Assembly (NCBI GenBank): GCA_050294475.1
Contig: JBNKOE010000021.1
Span: 248,001 to 312,000, forward strand
DNA length: 64,000 nt
Direction: 5' to 3'
From: Thalassobellus sp050294475
Lineage (GTDB): Bacteria > Bacteroidota > Bacteroidia > Flavobacteriales > Flavobacteriaceae
The position numbers were made by a program, and so were the translations under genes. Shown here one piece after another: positions 54,358 to 62,477 of this stretch; positions within the stretch are counted from its first letter, which is position 1; every line of letters begins with the position of its first letter. The notes under the pieces are model-generated. The model saw nothing but the letters and a program-made list of their open reading frames with translations. It was not told the origin of the DNA and ran no database searches.

Positions 54358-55621
54358 TAGGATTTTTTATAAAACCTTTTATATCATATATTATACCTTT
54401 TGAATTTAATAAATCATCAAAGTTAAAATCAAGAAACTCTTTATGCGCAACACCTAAAACAATGGTATCAAAAAGCCCCTTTGGTAAAACAGTTGATGTC
54501 ATTAAATTGTATTCATGTTTCACTTCAGCAGGGTTTGCCCATGGGTCATAAATAGTGATATCAATACCATATTCTCTTAAATGTTTAATAACATCAATAA
54601 TTTTAGTATTTCTTACATCTGGGCAATTTTCTTTAAATGTGATTCCAAGCATTAGTATTTTAGCACCATTAACTTTTAAATCCTTTTTTACCATCATTTT
54701 AACAACTTCACTAGCTACATATTGTCCCATACTATCGTTAACACGTCTTCCAGCTAGTATGATTTCAGGATGGTATCCAATTTCTTGTGCTTTTTGTGCT
54801 AAATAATAAGGGTCTACACCAATACAATGGCCACCAACCAGACCTGGTTTAAAAGGAAGAAAGTTCCATTTTGTACCTGCTGCTTCTAATACAGCATGAG
54901 TATTAATATCCATAAGGTTGAATATTTTTGCTAACTCATTAACAAAAGCAATATTAATATCACGTTGTGAATTTTCTATAACCTTAGCAGCTTCCGCTAC
55001 TTTAATAGTAGGAGCAAGGTGTGTACCAGCAGTAATAACACTGGCATATAAATCATTCACTTTAATGCCAATTTCTGGTGTTGAACCCGCTGTTACTTTT
55101 AAAATTTTATCGACCGTATGCTCTTTATCTCCTGGGTTAATTCTTTCTGGTGAGTAGCCTGCATAAAAATCGACATTGAACTTAAGTCCACTAATTTTTT
55201 CTAAAATAGGCACACATTCATCTTCAGTGACACCAGGATAAACTGTAGATTCGTAAATGACAATATCATCTTTTTTAAGCACCTTCGCAACCGTTTCACT
55301 CGATTTATAAAGTGGTGTTAAATCGGGTCTATTATTTTTATCGATAGGTGTAGGTACTGTTACTACATAATAGTTACAGTTTTTTATATCATTAATGTTA
55401 GAAGAACAATATAAGCCATTATTAGAGTCTGGACTCTCTTTTAATACGGCTTTTAAAACATCATCTTCAATTTCTAAAGTAACATCTTTACCTTGTTGTA
55501 ATTCTGAAATTCGCTTATCATTAATATCAAAGCCTACAACAGGATATTTTGTTGCAAATAAACGTGCTAATGGTAACCCTACGTAACCTAATCCTATAAT
55601 TGCAATTTTTTTTGTATTCAT
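54335..55621 (-). CDS. UDP-N-acetylhexosamine/UDP-sugar 6-dehydrogenase (WbpA/TviB-type)
   Basis: At 428 residues it has the NAD loop GLGYVG (10-15), the dehydrogenase core YESTVYPGVTEDECVPIL and YSPERINPGDKEHTV, and the catalytic Cys266 in GLVGGHCIGVDPYYLA. The GGHCIGVDPYYL form is typical of UDP-N-acetyl sugar dehydrogenases such as WbpA, WbpO and VipA/TviB. With the WbpP/TviC-type epimerase at 57291 it could make UDP-GalNAc uronic acid. The 3' end overlaps the flippase gene. Confidence 0.92.
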   Translation of the reverse strand: MNTKKIAIIGLGYVGLPLARLFATKYPVVGFDINDKRISELQQGKDVTLEIEDDVLKAVLKESPDSNNGLYCSSNINDIKNCNYYVVTVPTPIDKNNRPDLTPLYKSSETVAKVLKKDDIVIYESTVYPGVTEDECVPILEKISGLKFNVDFYAGYSPERINPGDKEHTVDKILKVTAGSTPEIGIKVNDLYASVITAGTHLAPTIKVAEAAKVIENSQRDINIAFVNELAKIFNLMDINTHAVLEAAGTKWNFLPFKPGLVGGHCIGVDPYYLAQKAQEIGYHPEIILAGRRVNDSMGQYVASEVVKMMVKKDLKVNGAKILMLGITFKENCPDVRNTKIIDVIKHLREYGIDITIYDPWANPAEVKHEYNLMTSTVLPKGLFDTIVLGVAHKEFLDFNFDDLLNSKGIIYDIKGFIKNPNENYKTL

Positions 55622-55627
55622 AATTTA

Positions 55628-57007
55628 TTATTGTCCAATTGAAGAATATTCAAACCCTATTTTTTCCATTTCAGATTTGTCTAGTATATTTCTACCATCA
55701 AAAATAAAAGCAGGCTTTTTCATTTCGGCATATATTTTTTTCCAATCGTAGGTTTTAAACTCATCCCATTCCGTCATAATTGCTACCGCATGAGCATCTT
55801 TTAAAGCTTCGTATGGAGTTTCAGTTGCTTGCATCAAACTATTGTTTTCTTCTTCAGATCTTGTATTTAAATAGTTTAAATCTGATTGCATTTTTTCATT
55901 AGATACTTTTGGGTCATAAACAGCAATATTAGCTTGTTCATTTAACAAATGGTCAGCAACATATATAGCTGCAGATTCTCTTGTATCATTAGTATCTTTT
56001 TTGAATGCCCACCCTAAGAATCCTATTTTTTTACCTGAAACCGTATTGTATAAAGTACTAATTAAATGGTCTGCAAACCGTCTTTTTTGGTGGTCGTTTA
56101 ATATGATGACTTGTTCCCAATAATCAGCTACAGCTTGTAAGTTATAGCTTCTGGCAATGTATACTAGATTTAAAATGTCTTTTTGGAAACATGATCCACC
56201 AAAACCTACCGAAGATTTAAGGAATTTTGAGCCTATTCTAGAATCCATTCCAATGGCTTTAGCAACTTCATTAACGTTAGCTTCAGTTTTTTCACATAAT
56301 TCTGAAATGGCATTGATAGAAGAGATTCGTTGGGCTAAAAATGCATTTGCTGTTAGTTTAGATAATTCTGAAGACCAAACATTGGTTCTTAAAATTTTTT
56401 CTTGAGGCACCCAACTTCCGTAAATAGTCGCTAAACTTTCAATAGCTTCTTCAGATTCTCCACCTATTAAAACACGATCTGGATTTAATAAATCAGCTAT
56501 AGCTGTTCCTTCAGCTAAAAATTCAGGATTTGATAAAATATCAAATTTCACATTATTTCCAGTATTACTCAAAATACTTTTAATTGCTTGTGCTGTTCTT
56601 ACAGGTAAAGTTGATTTTTCAACAACTATTTTATCAGTTTTTGCTACTTCGGCTATATTTCTAGCACAAAGCTCAACGTATTTTAAGTCGGCAGCCATAC
56701 CTTTTCCCTTACCATACGTTTTGGTAGGAGTATTTACAGATATGAATATCATTTCTGATTCTTCAATAGCTTTATTTATTTCTGTAGAAAAAAATAAATT
56801 TTTTCCTCTAGTTTCTGCTACAATTTCTGCTAAACCAGGCTCGTAGATAGGTAATTTAGAAACATCAGAATCATTCCAGGCATCAATTCTTGCTTGGTTA
56901 ATATCTACAATTGAGACTTTAATATTTGGATTTTTTTTGGCAATAACAGCCATTGTCGGACCTCCTACGTATCCGGCTCCAATACAGCAAATTTTTGTTA
57001 CTTTCAT
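55628..57007 (-). CDS. UDP-glucose 6-dehydrogenase, eukaryote-like type
   Basis: This 459-residue protein starts with KICCIGAGYVGGPTMAVIAK (5-24). The pattern KLPIYEPGLAEIV, VNTPTKTYGKGKGMAADLKY and the catalytic Cys273 in VGFGGSCFQKDILNLVYI are those of the UGDH branch shared by animals, plants and some Bacteroidota. It oxidises UDP-glucose to UDP-glucuronate with two NAD+. The UDP-glucuronate 4-epimerase gene at 58421 would convert the product to UDP-galacturonate. It ends six bases before the WbpA-type dehydrogenase gene starts. Confidence 0.93.
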   Translation of the reverse strand: MKVTKICCIGAGYVGGPTMAVIAKKNPNIKVSIVDINQARIDAWNDSDVSKLPIYEPGLAEIVAETRGKNLFFSTEINKAIEESEMIFISVNTPTKTYGKGKGMAADLKYVELCARNIAEVAKTDKIVVEKSTLPVRTAQAIKSILSNTGNNVKFDILSNPEFLAEGTAIADLLNPDRVLIGGESEEAIESLATIYGSWVPQEKILRTNVWSSELSKLTANAFLAQRISSINAISELCEKTEANVNEVAKAIGMDSRIGSKFLKSSVGFGGSCFQKDILNLVYIARSYNLQAVADYWEQVIILNDHQKRRFADHLISTLYNTVSGKKIGFLGWAFKKDTNDTRESAAIYVADHLLNEQANIAVYDPKVSNEKMQSDLNYLNTRSEEENNSLMQATETPYEALKDAHAVAIMTEWDEFKTYDWKKIYAEMKKPAFIFDGRNILDKSEMEKIGFEYSSIGQ

Positions 57008-57171
57008 TTTTTAAGATTATAAATGCCTCTATAACAAATTAATAGTTTTGGCTATCGTATTAAAATTTGTATTTGGTATTATAGTTTAATATTTAAATTT
57101 TTATTAATTATCATTTCTCTATAATTAATTGTTGTACTTTTAGTGTACTTAAACAATGTAAATCCATGTAA

Positions 57172-57202
57172 TTTATCGGTAAAAAAGCATTTTATCGATA
57201 AA
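57172..57202. promoter_or_regulatory. Tandem palindromic sites upstream of the dehydrogenase genes
   Basis: TTTATCGGTAAA (57172-57183) and TTTATCGATAAA (57191-57202, a perfect palindrome) differ by one base and repeat with a 19-base period. They lie in a 283-base gap, about 165-195 bases upstream of the UDP-glucose dehydrogenase ATG. The layout suggests two binding sites for a dimeric regulator. No -7 box was recognised in the gap. Confidence 0.45.
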
Positions 57203-57290
57203 TTTGATTAAAAATTATCTCTTTAAAATTAATAACTTCATATAAGTTGATATAATAGAAAGGATATTAATTTTATAATTTAATTTTTAA

Positions 57291-58277
57291 TTATAAGTTT
57301 TTCCAATACCAATTAACAGCTTCTTTTATACCGTCATTAATATTGTATTTAGGGTTGTAGTTCAATAATTTTTTTGCTTTTTTAACAGATGCTAAAGAAT
57401 GTGGAACATCCCCAGCTCTATTTTCACGATGCTTTATTTCAATATTTTTAATTGTATCATCAAAAGCAGAAAGATGCTCTTTAAGTAAACTTGTTAGCTC
57501 TAATAAAGTTGTTCGGTCTCCATACGCAACATTGTATACCGTATTTAATGCATCTTTATTATTAGTTGTAATGGCAAGTATATTCATTTGAATAACATTG
57601 TCTATATAAGTAAAGTCTCTTGAATAACTTCCATCTCCATTAATTATAGGAGATTCATGGTTAATAAATTGCTTTACAAAAAGAGGAATTACTGCTGCAT
57701 AAGCACCATTAGGATCTTGCCTTTTTCCGAAAACATTAAAATAGCGTAAACCAATAGTATCTAAACCATATGTTTTTTGAAATATATCGGCGTATAATTC
57801 ATTTACATATTTTGTTATAGCATAAGGAGATAAAGGTTTTCCAATAACTTCTTCAACTTTAGGTAATGCTTCATGATCACCATATGTTGAGGAGCTAGCT
57901 GCGTATACAAACCTCTTTACGTTTGCATCTCTTGCAGCAACAAGCATATTTAAAAAACCAGATACATTAACATCATTCGTGGTAATTGGATCATTAATAG
58001 ATCTAGGTACCGATCCTAAAGCAGCTTCATGTAAAATGTAATCAACATTTTTACAGGCTTTATGACAATCTTCAAGATTTCTTATATCACCTTCAATAAG
58101 TTTAAAGTTGCTATCCTTGAGAAAGGGTTTTATGTTTTCTTTTTTACCAGTAGAAAAATTATCTAAACAAATAGTTTTAATATTATTGTTTAGTAAAGTT
58201 TCACAAAGATTTGAACCGATAAACCCTGCACCACCAGTAACTAGGATAGTTTTATCTTTTAAAATACTGAAATTCAT
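57291..58277 (-). CDS. UDP-GlcNAc(A) 4-epimerase (WbpP/TviC-type SDR)
   Basis: The protein has 328 residues and an extended SDR fold: VTGGAGFIGSNLCETLL (13-29), FVYAASSSTYGDHEALPKVE (123-142) and the catalytic Tyr152-x3-Lys156 in PYAITKYVNE. The GSVPRSINDP loop and SSSTYGD match UDP-N-acetylhexosamine 4-epimerases such as WbpP. It would interconvert the gluco and galacto forms of UDP-GlcNAc or its uronic acid, feeding the dehydrogenase at 54335. A weak CAAAATTA (minus TAATTTTG) -7-like box lies at 58332-58339. Confidence 0.9.
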   Translation of the reverse strand: MNFSILKDKTILVTGGAGFIGSNLCETLLNNNIKTICLDNFSTGKKENIKPFLKDSNFKLIEGDIRNLEDCHKACKNVDYILHEAALGSVPRSINDPITTNDVNVSGFLNMLVAARDANVKRFVYAASSSTYGDHEALPKVEEVIGKPLSPYAITKYVNELYADIFQKTYGLDTIGLRYFNVFGKRQDPNGAYAAVIPLFVKQFINHESPIINGDGSYSRDFTYIDNVIQMNILAITTNNKDALNTVYNVAYGDRTTLLELTSLLKEHLSAFDDTIKNIEIKHRENRAGDVPHSLASVKKAKKLLNYNPKYNINDGIKEAVNWYWKNL

Positions 58278-58420
58278 TTAATTTGGGGTTTAAAATTTAA
58301 TTCGAAACAAATATGTAAAAAATAATTGATACAAAATTAATTATTATATCAAGTATATGTTTTTCACGATAAACTTCGTTTAAAAATATTAACGGTAGAA
58401 AAACATCGATTAAATGACAA

Positions 58421-59443
58421 TTATTTATAGTATTCTTTAAACCAATCAATGAATGATTTAACACCATCTTTTATTGATGTGTTAGGTTGATAATTGTAAT
58501 CTTTTATTAATTCATCTACATCTGCCCAAGTTCGCTCAACATCACCTGGCTGCATAGGCAACATATCTTTTTTTGCATCTTTACCAAGGTTAGCTTCAAT
58601 TTCTTTGATAAAATCTAATAATTTTACCGAGTTATTGTTCCCTATATTATATAGTTTGTATAATTCATTATTTTTTATTCTTTCATGAGGTTGTTTTTCA
58701 ATAATACGAATGATACCTTCTACAATATCATCAATATAAGTAAAATCTCTTTCCATGTTACCATGATTAAAAACTTTAATGGGTTTGTCTTTGATTATGG
58801 CATCAGTAAATAAAAACATAGCCATGTCTGGACGTCCCCATGGGCCATATACAGTAAAGAAGCGTAGTCCAGTGGTAGGCACTTTAAATAAATGACTATA
58901 AGTGTAAGCCATTAGCTCGTTACTTTTTTTAGTGGCTGCATATAAGCTTATAGGATGATCTACGTTATCATTAGTTGAGAAAGGTACTTTTTTGTTTAAT
59001 CCGTAAACACTAGAACTACTGGCGTATACTAAATGTTTAATATTATAATTTCTGCAACATTCTAAAATATTAAGAAAACCAACCATATTTGAATCTACAT
59101 AAGATTCTGGATTTTCTAGGCTATATCTAACACCAGCTTGAGCAGCTAGGTTACAAACAATATCAAAACCTTGATTATTAAATAATTTTGGAAGTTCAAT
59201 ACGATCTTCTAAATTCAATCTTATAAACGAAAAACGGGGGTTTTTTATGCTTGTGCTAAGGGTGTTATAGTTTGCAGCTGTATCTTTATTAATACCGAGA
59301 TCTTTTAATCTATTATATTTTAAATTAACATCATAATAATCATTTATATTATCTAATCCAACAACTTGATGTCCTTTGCTTAATAAAATTTTAGATACAT
59401 AATACCCTATAAAGCCGGCTGCACCTGTAACTAGTATTTTCAT
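58421..59443 (-). CDS. UDP-glucuronate 4-epimerase-like SDR
   Basis: This 340-residue protein contains VTGAAGFIGYYVSKILLSKG (5-24), then GLDNINDYYDVNLKYNRL, the signature of UDP-glucuronate 4-epimerases such as Cap1J and LspL. The catalytic motif is Tyr168-x3-Lys172 in LYAATKKSNE, with SSSSVYG before it. It converts UDP-GlcA from the UGDH at 55628 to UDP-GalA. Its ATG overlaps the stop of the acyltransferase 3 gene by four bases. Confidence 0.92.
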   Translation of the reverse strand: MKILVTGAAGFIGYYVSKILLSKGHQVVGLDNINDYYDVNLKYNRLKDLGINKDTAANYNTLSTSIKNPRFSFIRLNLEDRIELPKLFNNQGFDIVCNLAAQAGVRYSLENPESYVDSNMVGFLNILECCRNYNIKHLVYASSSSVYGLNKKVPFSTNDNVDHPISLYAATKKSNELMAYTYSHLFKVPTTGLRFFTVYGPWGRPDMAMFLFTDAIIKDKPIKVFNHGNMERDFTYIDDIVEGIIRIIEKQPHERIKNNELYKLYNIGNNNSVKLLDFIKEIEANLGKDAKKDMLPMQPGDVERTWADVDELIKDYNYQPNTSIKDGVKSFIDWFKEYYK

Positions 59444-60546
59444 GATTTTAATATTTTAGTTTTGATATTAATGAGAAATATGTTTTCTTTTAATTTATTT
59501 CTAATATAAATACCTAGAGGTTTTTCAATATATTTATTTATGATAAAAGATAATAATAACATAAAAGTAATAATTAAAATAAGTAACACCCATTTGTTAA
59601 TAAAACTATTAAAGTTGTTAATCATAATAAATCCAATATTTTGATGTATCAAATAGAGTGGGTAAGTTAGAATGCCAAATTTTAAAAATATCTTTTTATT
59701 CAATATTTGAAGTTTTCCAATACTAATTATTAGCATTAAAGCAAAAAATAGTGTTATTAAAACACCTACAGTAATTTTAGAAAAAGTTGTGTTATAAATA
59801 ACTATTCGGTGATCAATATCTTTAAAACAAAGCCACAGTGAAATAAAATATGAAATAAAAATTGGAGGCAAATAAGTATATACTTTTCTATCTAATTTTA
59901 TTAAATAAAAAAACATACCAGCAACAAAATAAGGACTCCATCTAGGAAAAGTAAAAAAATAAATAATTTTTAATACTTCAGGGACTTTTGAAAAAGGGAA
60001 AAAACAGAATAACAAAGAAATTCCTAGTAATAATAATGAAATTTTTTTAATATGTTTTATCTTATTAAATAAGAGAATTATTCCAATTAATATATAAAAT
60101 TTTAATTCAACTAATAAAGACCAATAGACTCCATCAACATATTCTACTCCAAAGAAACCGTTTAGCATAGTTAAATTAAAAATAAATTGACTAAAAGTTA
60201 CTTTAAAAACCTCTCCGCCAAACAAGAAAATTATTATCGAAGATAATAGAACTCCAACCCAATAAGCAGGATATAACCGGCTCAATCTTGATATGCAAAA
60301 ATCAATTATATTAGAGTTTTTAGCGGTCATCAAAATTACAAATCCACTTATTATAAAAAACAGATTTACACCTAAATAGCCATATTTTGAAAAATCTTCT
60401 AAAATATTATATTGTACATTTGATAGGTTATCTTTAGCAAACCCTCTATACCCGTAATGGTAAAAAACAACATAAAGAGCAGCAAAAAATCGAATTAAAT
60501 CAAGATGGTATAATCTATTTTTTTTGTTATTTAAATTAGTAGACAT
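59440..60546 (-). CDS. Acyltransferase 3 family membrane protein (OafA-like)
   Basis: The 368-residue protein has about ten membrane helices. The catalytic-site motif with His is LIRFFAALYVVFYHYGYRGF. ISRLSRLYPAYWVGVLLSS, a conserved Arg-rich segment, and the late LTYPLYLIHQNIGFI are typical. AT3 proteins transfer acetyl or other acyl groups to sugars at the membrane. This makes a fifth acyl-transfer route in the locus beside the four MBOATs. No SGNH domain is fused. Confidence 0.9.
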   Translation of the reverse strand: MSTNLNNKKNRLYHLDLIRFFAALYVVFYHYGYRGFAKDNLSNVQYNILEDFSKYGYLGVNLFFIISGFVILMTAKNSNIIDFCISRLSRLYPAYWVGVLLSSIIIFLFGGEVFKVTFSQFIFNLTMLNGFFGVEYVDGVYWSLLVELKFYILIGIILLFNKIKHIKKISLLLLGISLLFCFFPFSKVPEVLKIIYFFTFPRWSPYFVAGMFFYLIKLDRKVYTYLPPIFISYFISLWLCFKDIDHRIVIYNTTFSKITVGVLITLFFALMLIISIGKLQILNKKIFLKFGILTYPLYLIHQNIGFIMINNFNSFINKWVLLILIITFMLLLSFIINKYIEKPLGIYIRNKLKENIFLINIKTKILKS

Positions 60547-60682
60547 TGGGCTTATTTGTATTTTTTGTACAAATATGTATAAAAATAGTTAATAGATAAT
60601 TTTTTTATGCTAACAGGAAATTAATTTCGTTGAAATCCCAATTAGCGTTTTAGATGGTTTGTAAAATTTAGGTAGATATCGT

Positions 60683-62311
60683 TTAAAAAAACCTATTTCT
60701 TTTAATTTTAATATCTCCTACAAAAAAATTGTCTATAAAATTAAAAGTATGAATAGAATTAACTTTTTTATCCCAATTTGGATGGATTTCATGTATTAAT
60801 TTTTCTTCGTAGTTATTACTACTCAGGTTAGTTATTTCTGAAATATTTAAACCATATCCATAATAATTAGAACAATTTTGAGAAGGTCTGTAGAGTTTGT
60901 TTTTTAGAATAAATAAGGATCCAGCGGGTCTGGCTTTTTTTATATCTGCAATTATAGGGTTTAAGGGGTGTGGTACCCAATCGTCAGTAATTAAATTTTT
61001 AGAAGAATAAAGAAACAGTTCTACATGCTTTGAACCTTCTTTTTGAGTTCTAATGTTTGTAAACATCCAGTAAGTATCATTAGATTTATATATGGATGTG
61101 TCAACAGCAACAACATTATTTAAAAGAATTTTTTCTAATTCCCACTTTAATGGAAACTCTATACATTTATATAATTGGATATCATTATTGTTACTTGTTT
61201 CTGGAATCATATAAAAATTACCATTGTCTTTAAATATGAATGGATATGATAGATGGTAATTTTTTTCAAGTATTTTCGTAGGTTTAGTATAATTACCTTC
61301 TTTGTCAATTTCCATAACAGATAAATGCCCGAGTTTGTTTTTATATATTAATTCTTCTATGAATAAATAGTATTTATCATTATGTTTTACTAAAAATGGA
61401 TCTGCCCAAAACCTGTCCTTTGGTGGCAGCAATTTACTATAGTTTTTAAATGAATAAATATCTGATTCATTTCGGGTATTAAAAAAAATAATTGCCCACT
61501 GGTTAAAGAAAAACTTACTTTTAATTAAATTTATAACTTTATTAAAGTATAATAAAGTTATAAATTTAATTAAAATACCATTTTTAGGAGGTTGAAAGGG
61601 TATAGTTAAATTAGGATTTTTAAATACATTTTCTTTTTTCTTTAATTTTTCATTAAATAGCTTTTCATTTTTTGCTAAAAGAGAAATATTATTTGTTAGT
61701 AAAGTAGTAGACTGCCAGAATAAATTATTTATGCTTCTTTTGTAGCTTGCATAATCTGTACAAATTGAAGTATGATCTATTGTTCTAGGTAAATTCATTC
61801 CTTTTTTTATATAACGTAAAACGGCAGAGGTTTCTGGTGATTTTTTTAGAATTTCCCAAATCCCATAAGGTCTTTTGTTTATTTTTTCTATGTCACAATG
61901 ATTTAAAAACCATAAGCCATATTTTGATGAATTAACTAAAATTTTGTCAGGTTCTATATTAGTGAAGTTTATTAAAACGTCAATTTCCCAATTTTTAAGT
62001 GTATCAGATTCAGTATTTTTATTGATTTTAAAAAAAGGAATATTTTTAGTTAGTTTATTTAAATCTTTTTTATCAAGTGCATTATTTTTAATTTTGAATA
62101 GTCGGTTTTCAATTTTTAAAAGATATTTCCAAAAAAAAGGAAATTTATTATTTTTTTCTTCTCTTTGAAATTCTTCGTCTTCGTCTTTGTAATTAATATT
62201 TAAAATTACATCAGCAAAATCTGAATCTATTAAAGTAGAAATTACAGAATAATGCCATAAAAAATTATTTTTTTCATTTGTAATAATTCCTATTTTTATT
62301 TTTTTTGCCAT
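60683..62311 (-). CDS. Formyltransferase-like domain fused to GINT1-type beta-propeller domain
   Basis: The protein has 542 residues. The N-terminal about 210 residues resemble a formyltransferase-type Rossmann domain: KIGIITNEKNNFLWHYSVIS, LINFTNIEPDKIL, then KYGLWFLNHCDIEKINKRPY and GIWEILKKSPETSAVLRYI. The C-terminal about 280 residues have DRFWADPFLVKHNDKYYLFI, SYPFIFKDNGNFYMIPET and KARPAGSLFILKNKLYRPSQ, the blade pattern of the GINT1 N-terminal/GH43-like family. Such proteins occur in glycan loci, but the reaction is unknown; formyl or glycosyl transfer are both possible. It heads the long minus block and has a good promoter. Confidence 0.8.
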   Translation of the reverse strand: MAKKIKIGIITNEKNNFLWHYSVISTLIDSDFADVILNINYKDEDEEFQREEKNNKFPFFWKYLLKIENRLFKIKNNALDKKDLNKLTKNIPFFKINKNTESDTLKNWEIDVLINFTNIEPDKILVNSSKYGLWFLNHCDIEKINKRPYGIWEILKKSPETSAVLRYIKKGMNLPRTIDHTSICTDYASYKRSINNLFWQSTTLLTNNISLLAKNEKLFNEKLKKKENVFKNPNLTIPFQPPKNGILIKFITLLYFNKVINLIKSKFFFNQWAIIFFNTRNESDIYSFKNYSKLLPPKDRFWADPFLVKHNDKYYLFIEELIYKNKLGHLSVMEIDKEGNYTKPTKILEKNYHLSYPFIFKDNGNFYMIPETSNNNDIQLYKCIEFPLKWELEKILLNNVVAVDTSIYKSNDTYWMFTNIRTQKEGSKHVELFLYSSKNLITDDWVPHPLNPIIADIKKARPAGSLFILKNKLYRPSQNCSNYYGYGLNISEITNLSSNNYEEKLIHEIHPNWDKKVNSIHTFNFIDNFFVGDIKIKRNRFF

Positions 62312-62340
62312 TTTGTTAAAACAAATTTTGATTTTGTAAC

Positions 62341-62373
62341 CAAATTTATTAGCTCATTGAGTTAAATTTCAAA
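62341..62373 (-). promoter_or_regulatory. Bacteroidota-type promoter of the long minus-strand block
   Basis: Read on the minus strand this is TTTG (62373-62370), a 21-base spacer and TAAATTTG (62348-62341), a full -33/-7 match. The -7 box lies 30 bases upstream of the ATG at 62311. It may drive the formyltransferase-like gene and at least part of the 24-kb block behind it. Confidence 0.6.
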
Positions 62374-62428
62374 ATTTATAAAAAAACGATGCACTTGAAT
62401 CTTTTTATTTTTTCTCTCCACTAATAAA

Positions 62429-62451
62429 TTTTATATTGTCGCAATATAAAA
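62429..62451. repeat. 10-base perfect inverted repeat upstream of MBOAT copy 4
   Basis: TTTTATATTG (62429-62438) and CAATATAAAA (62442-62451) flank a TCG centre. The element ends 26 bases before the ATG of MBOAT copy 4 in the divergent intergenic region. It may be an operator or an mRNA hairpin. There is no following T run of the kind a terminator would have. Confidence 0.45.
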
Positions 62452-62477
62452 ACAAATAAACTATTGACTATATCAAT

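Noticed and set aside
61501..61580. Runs such as AAATTTAATTAAAATACC near TTTAATTAAATTTATAAC as possible recombination sites
   Set aside because: They are low-complexity AT stretches inside the formyltransferase-like coding sequence, and similar words occur throughout this AT-rich DNA.
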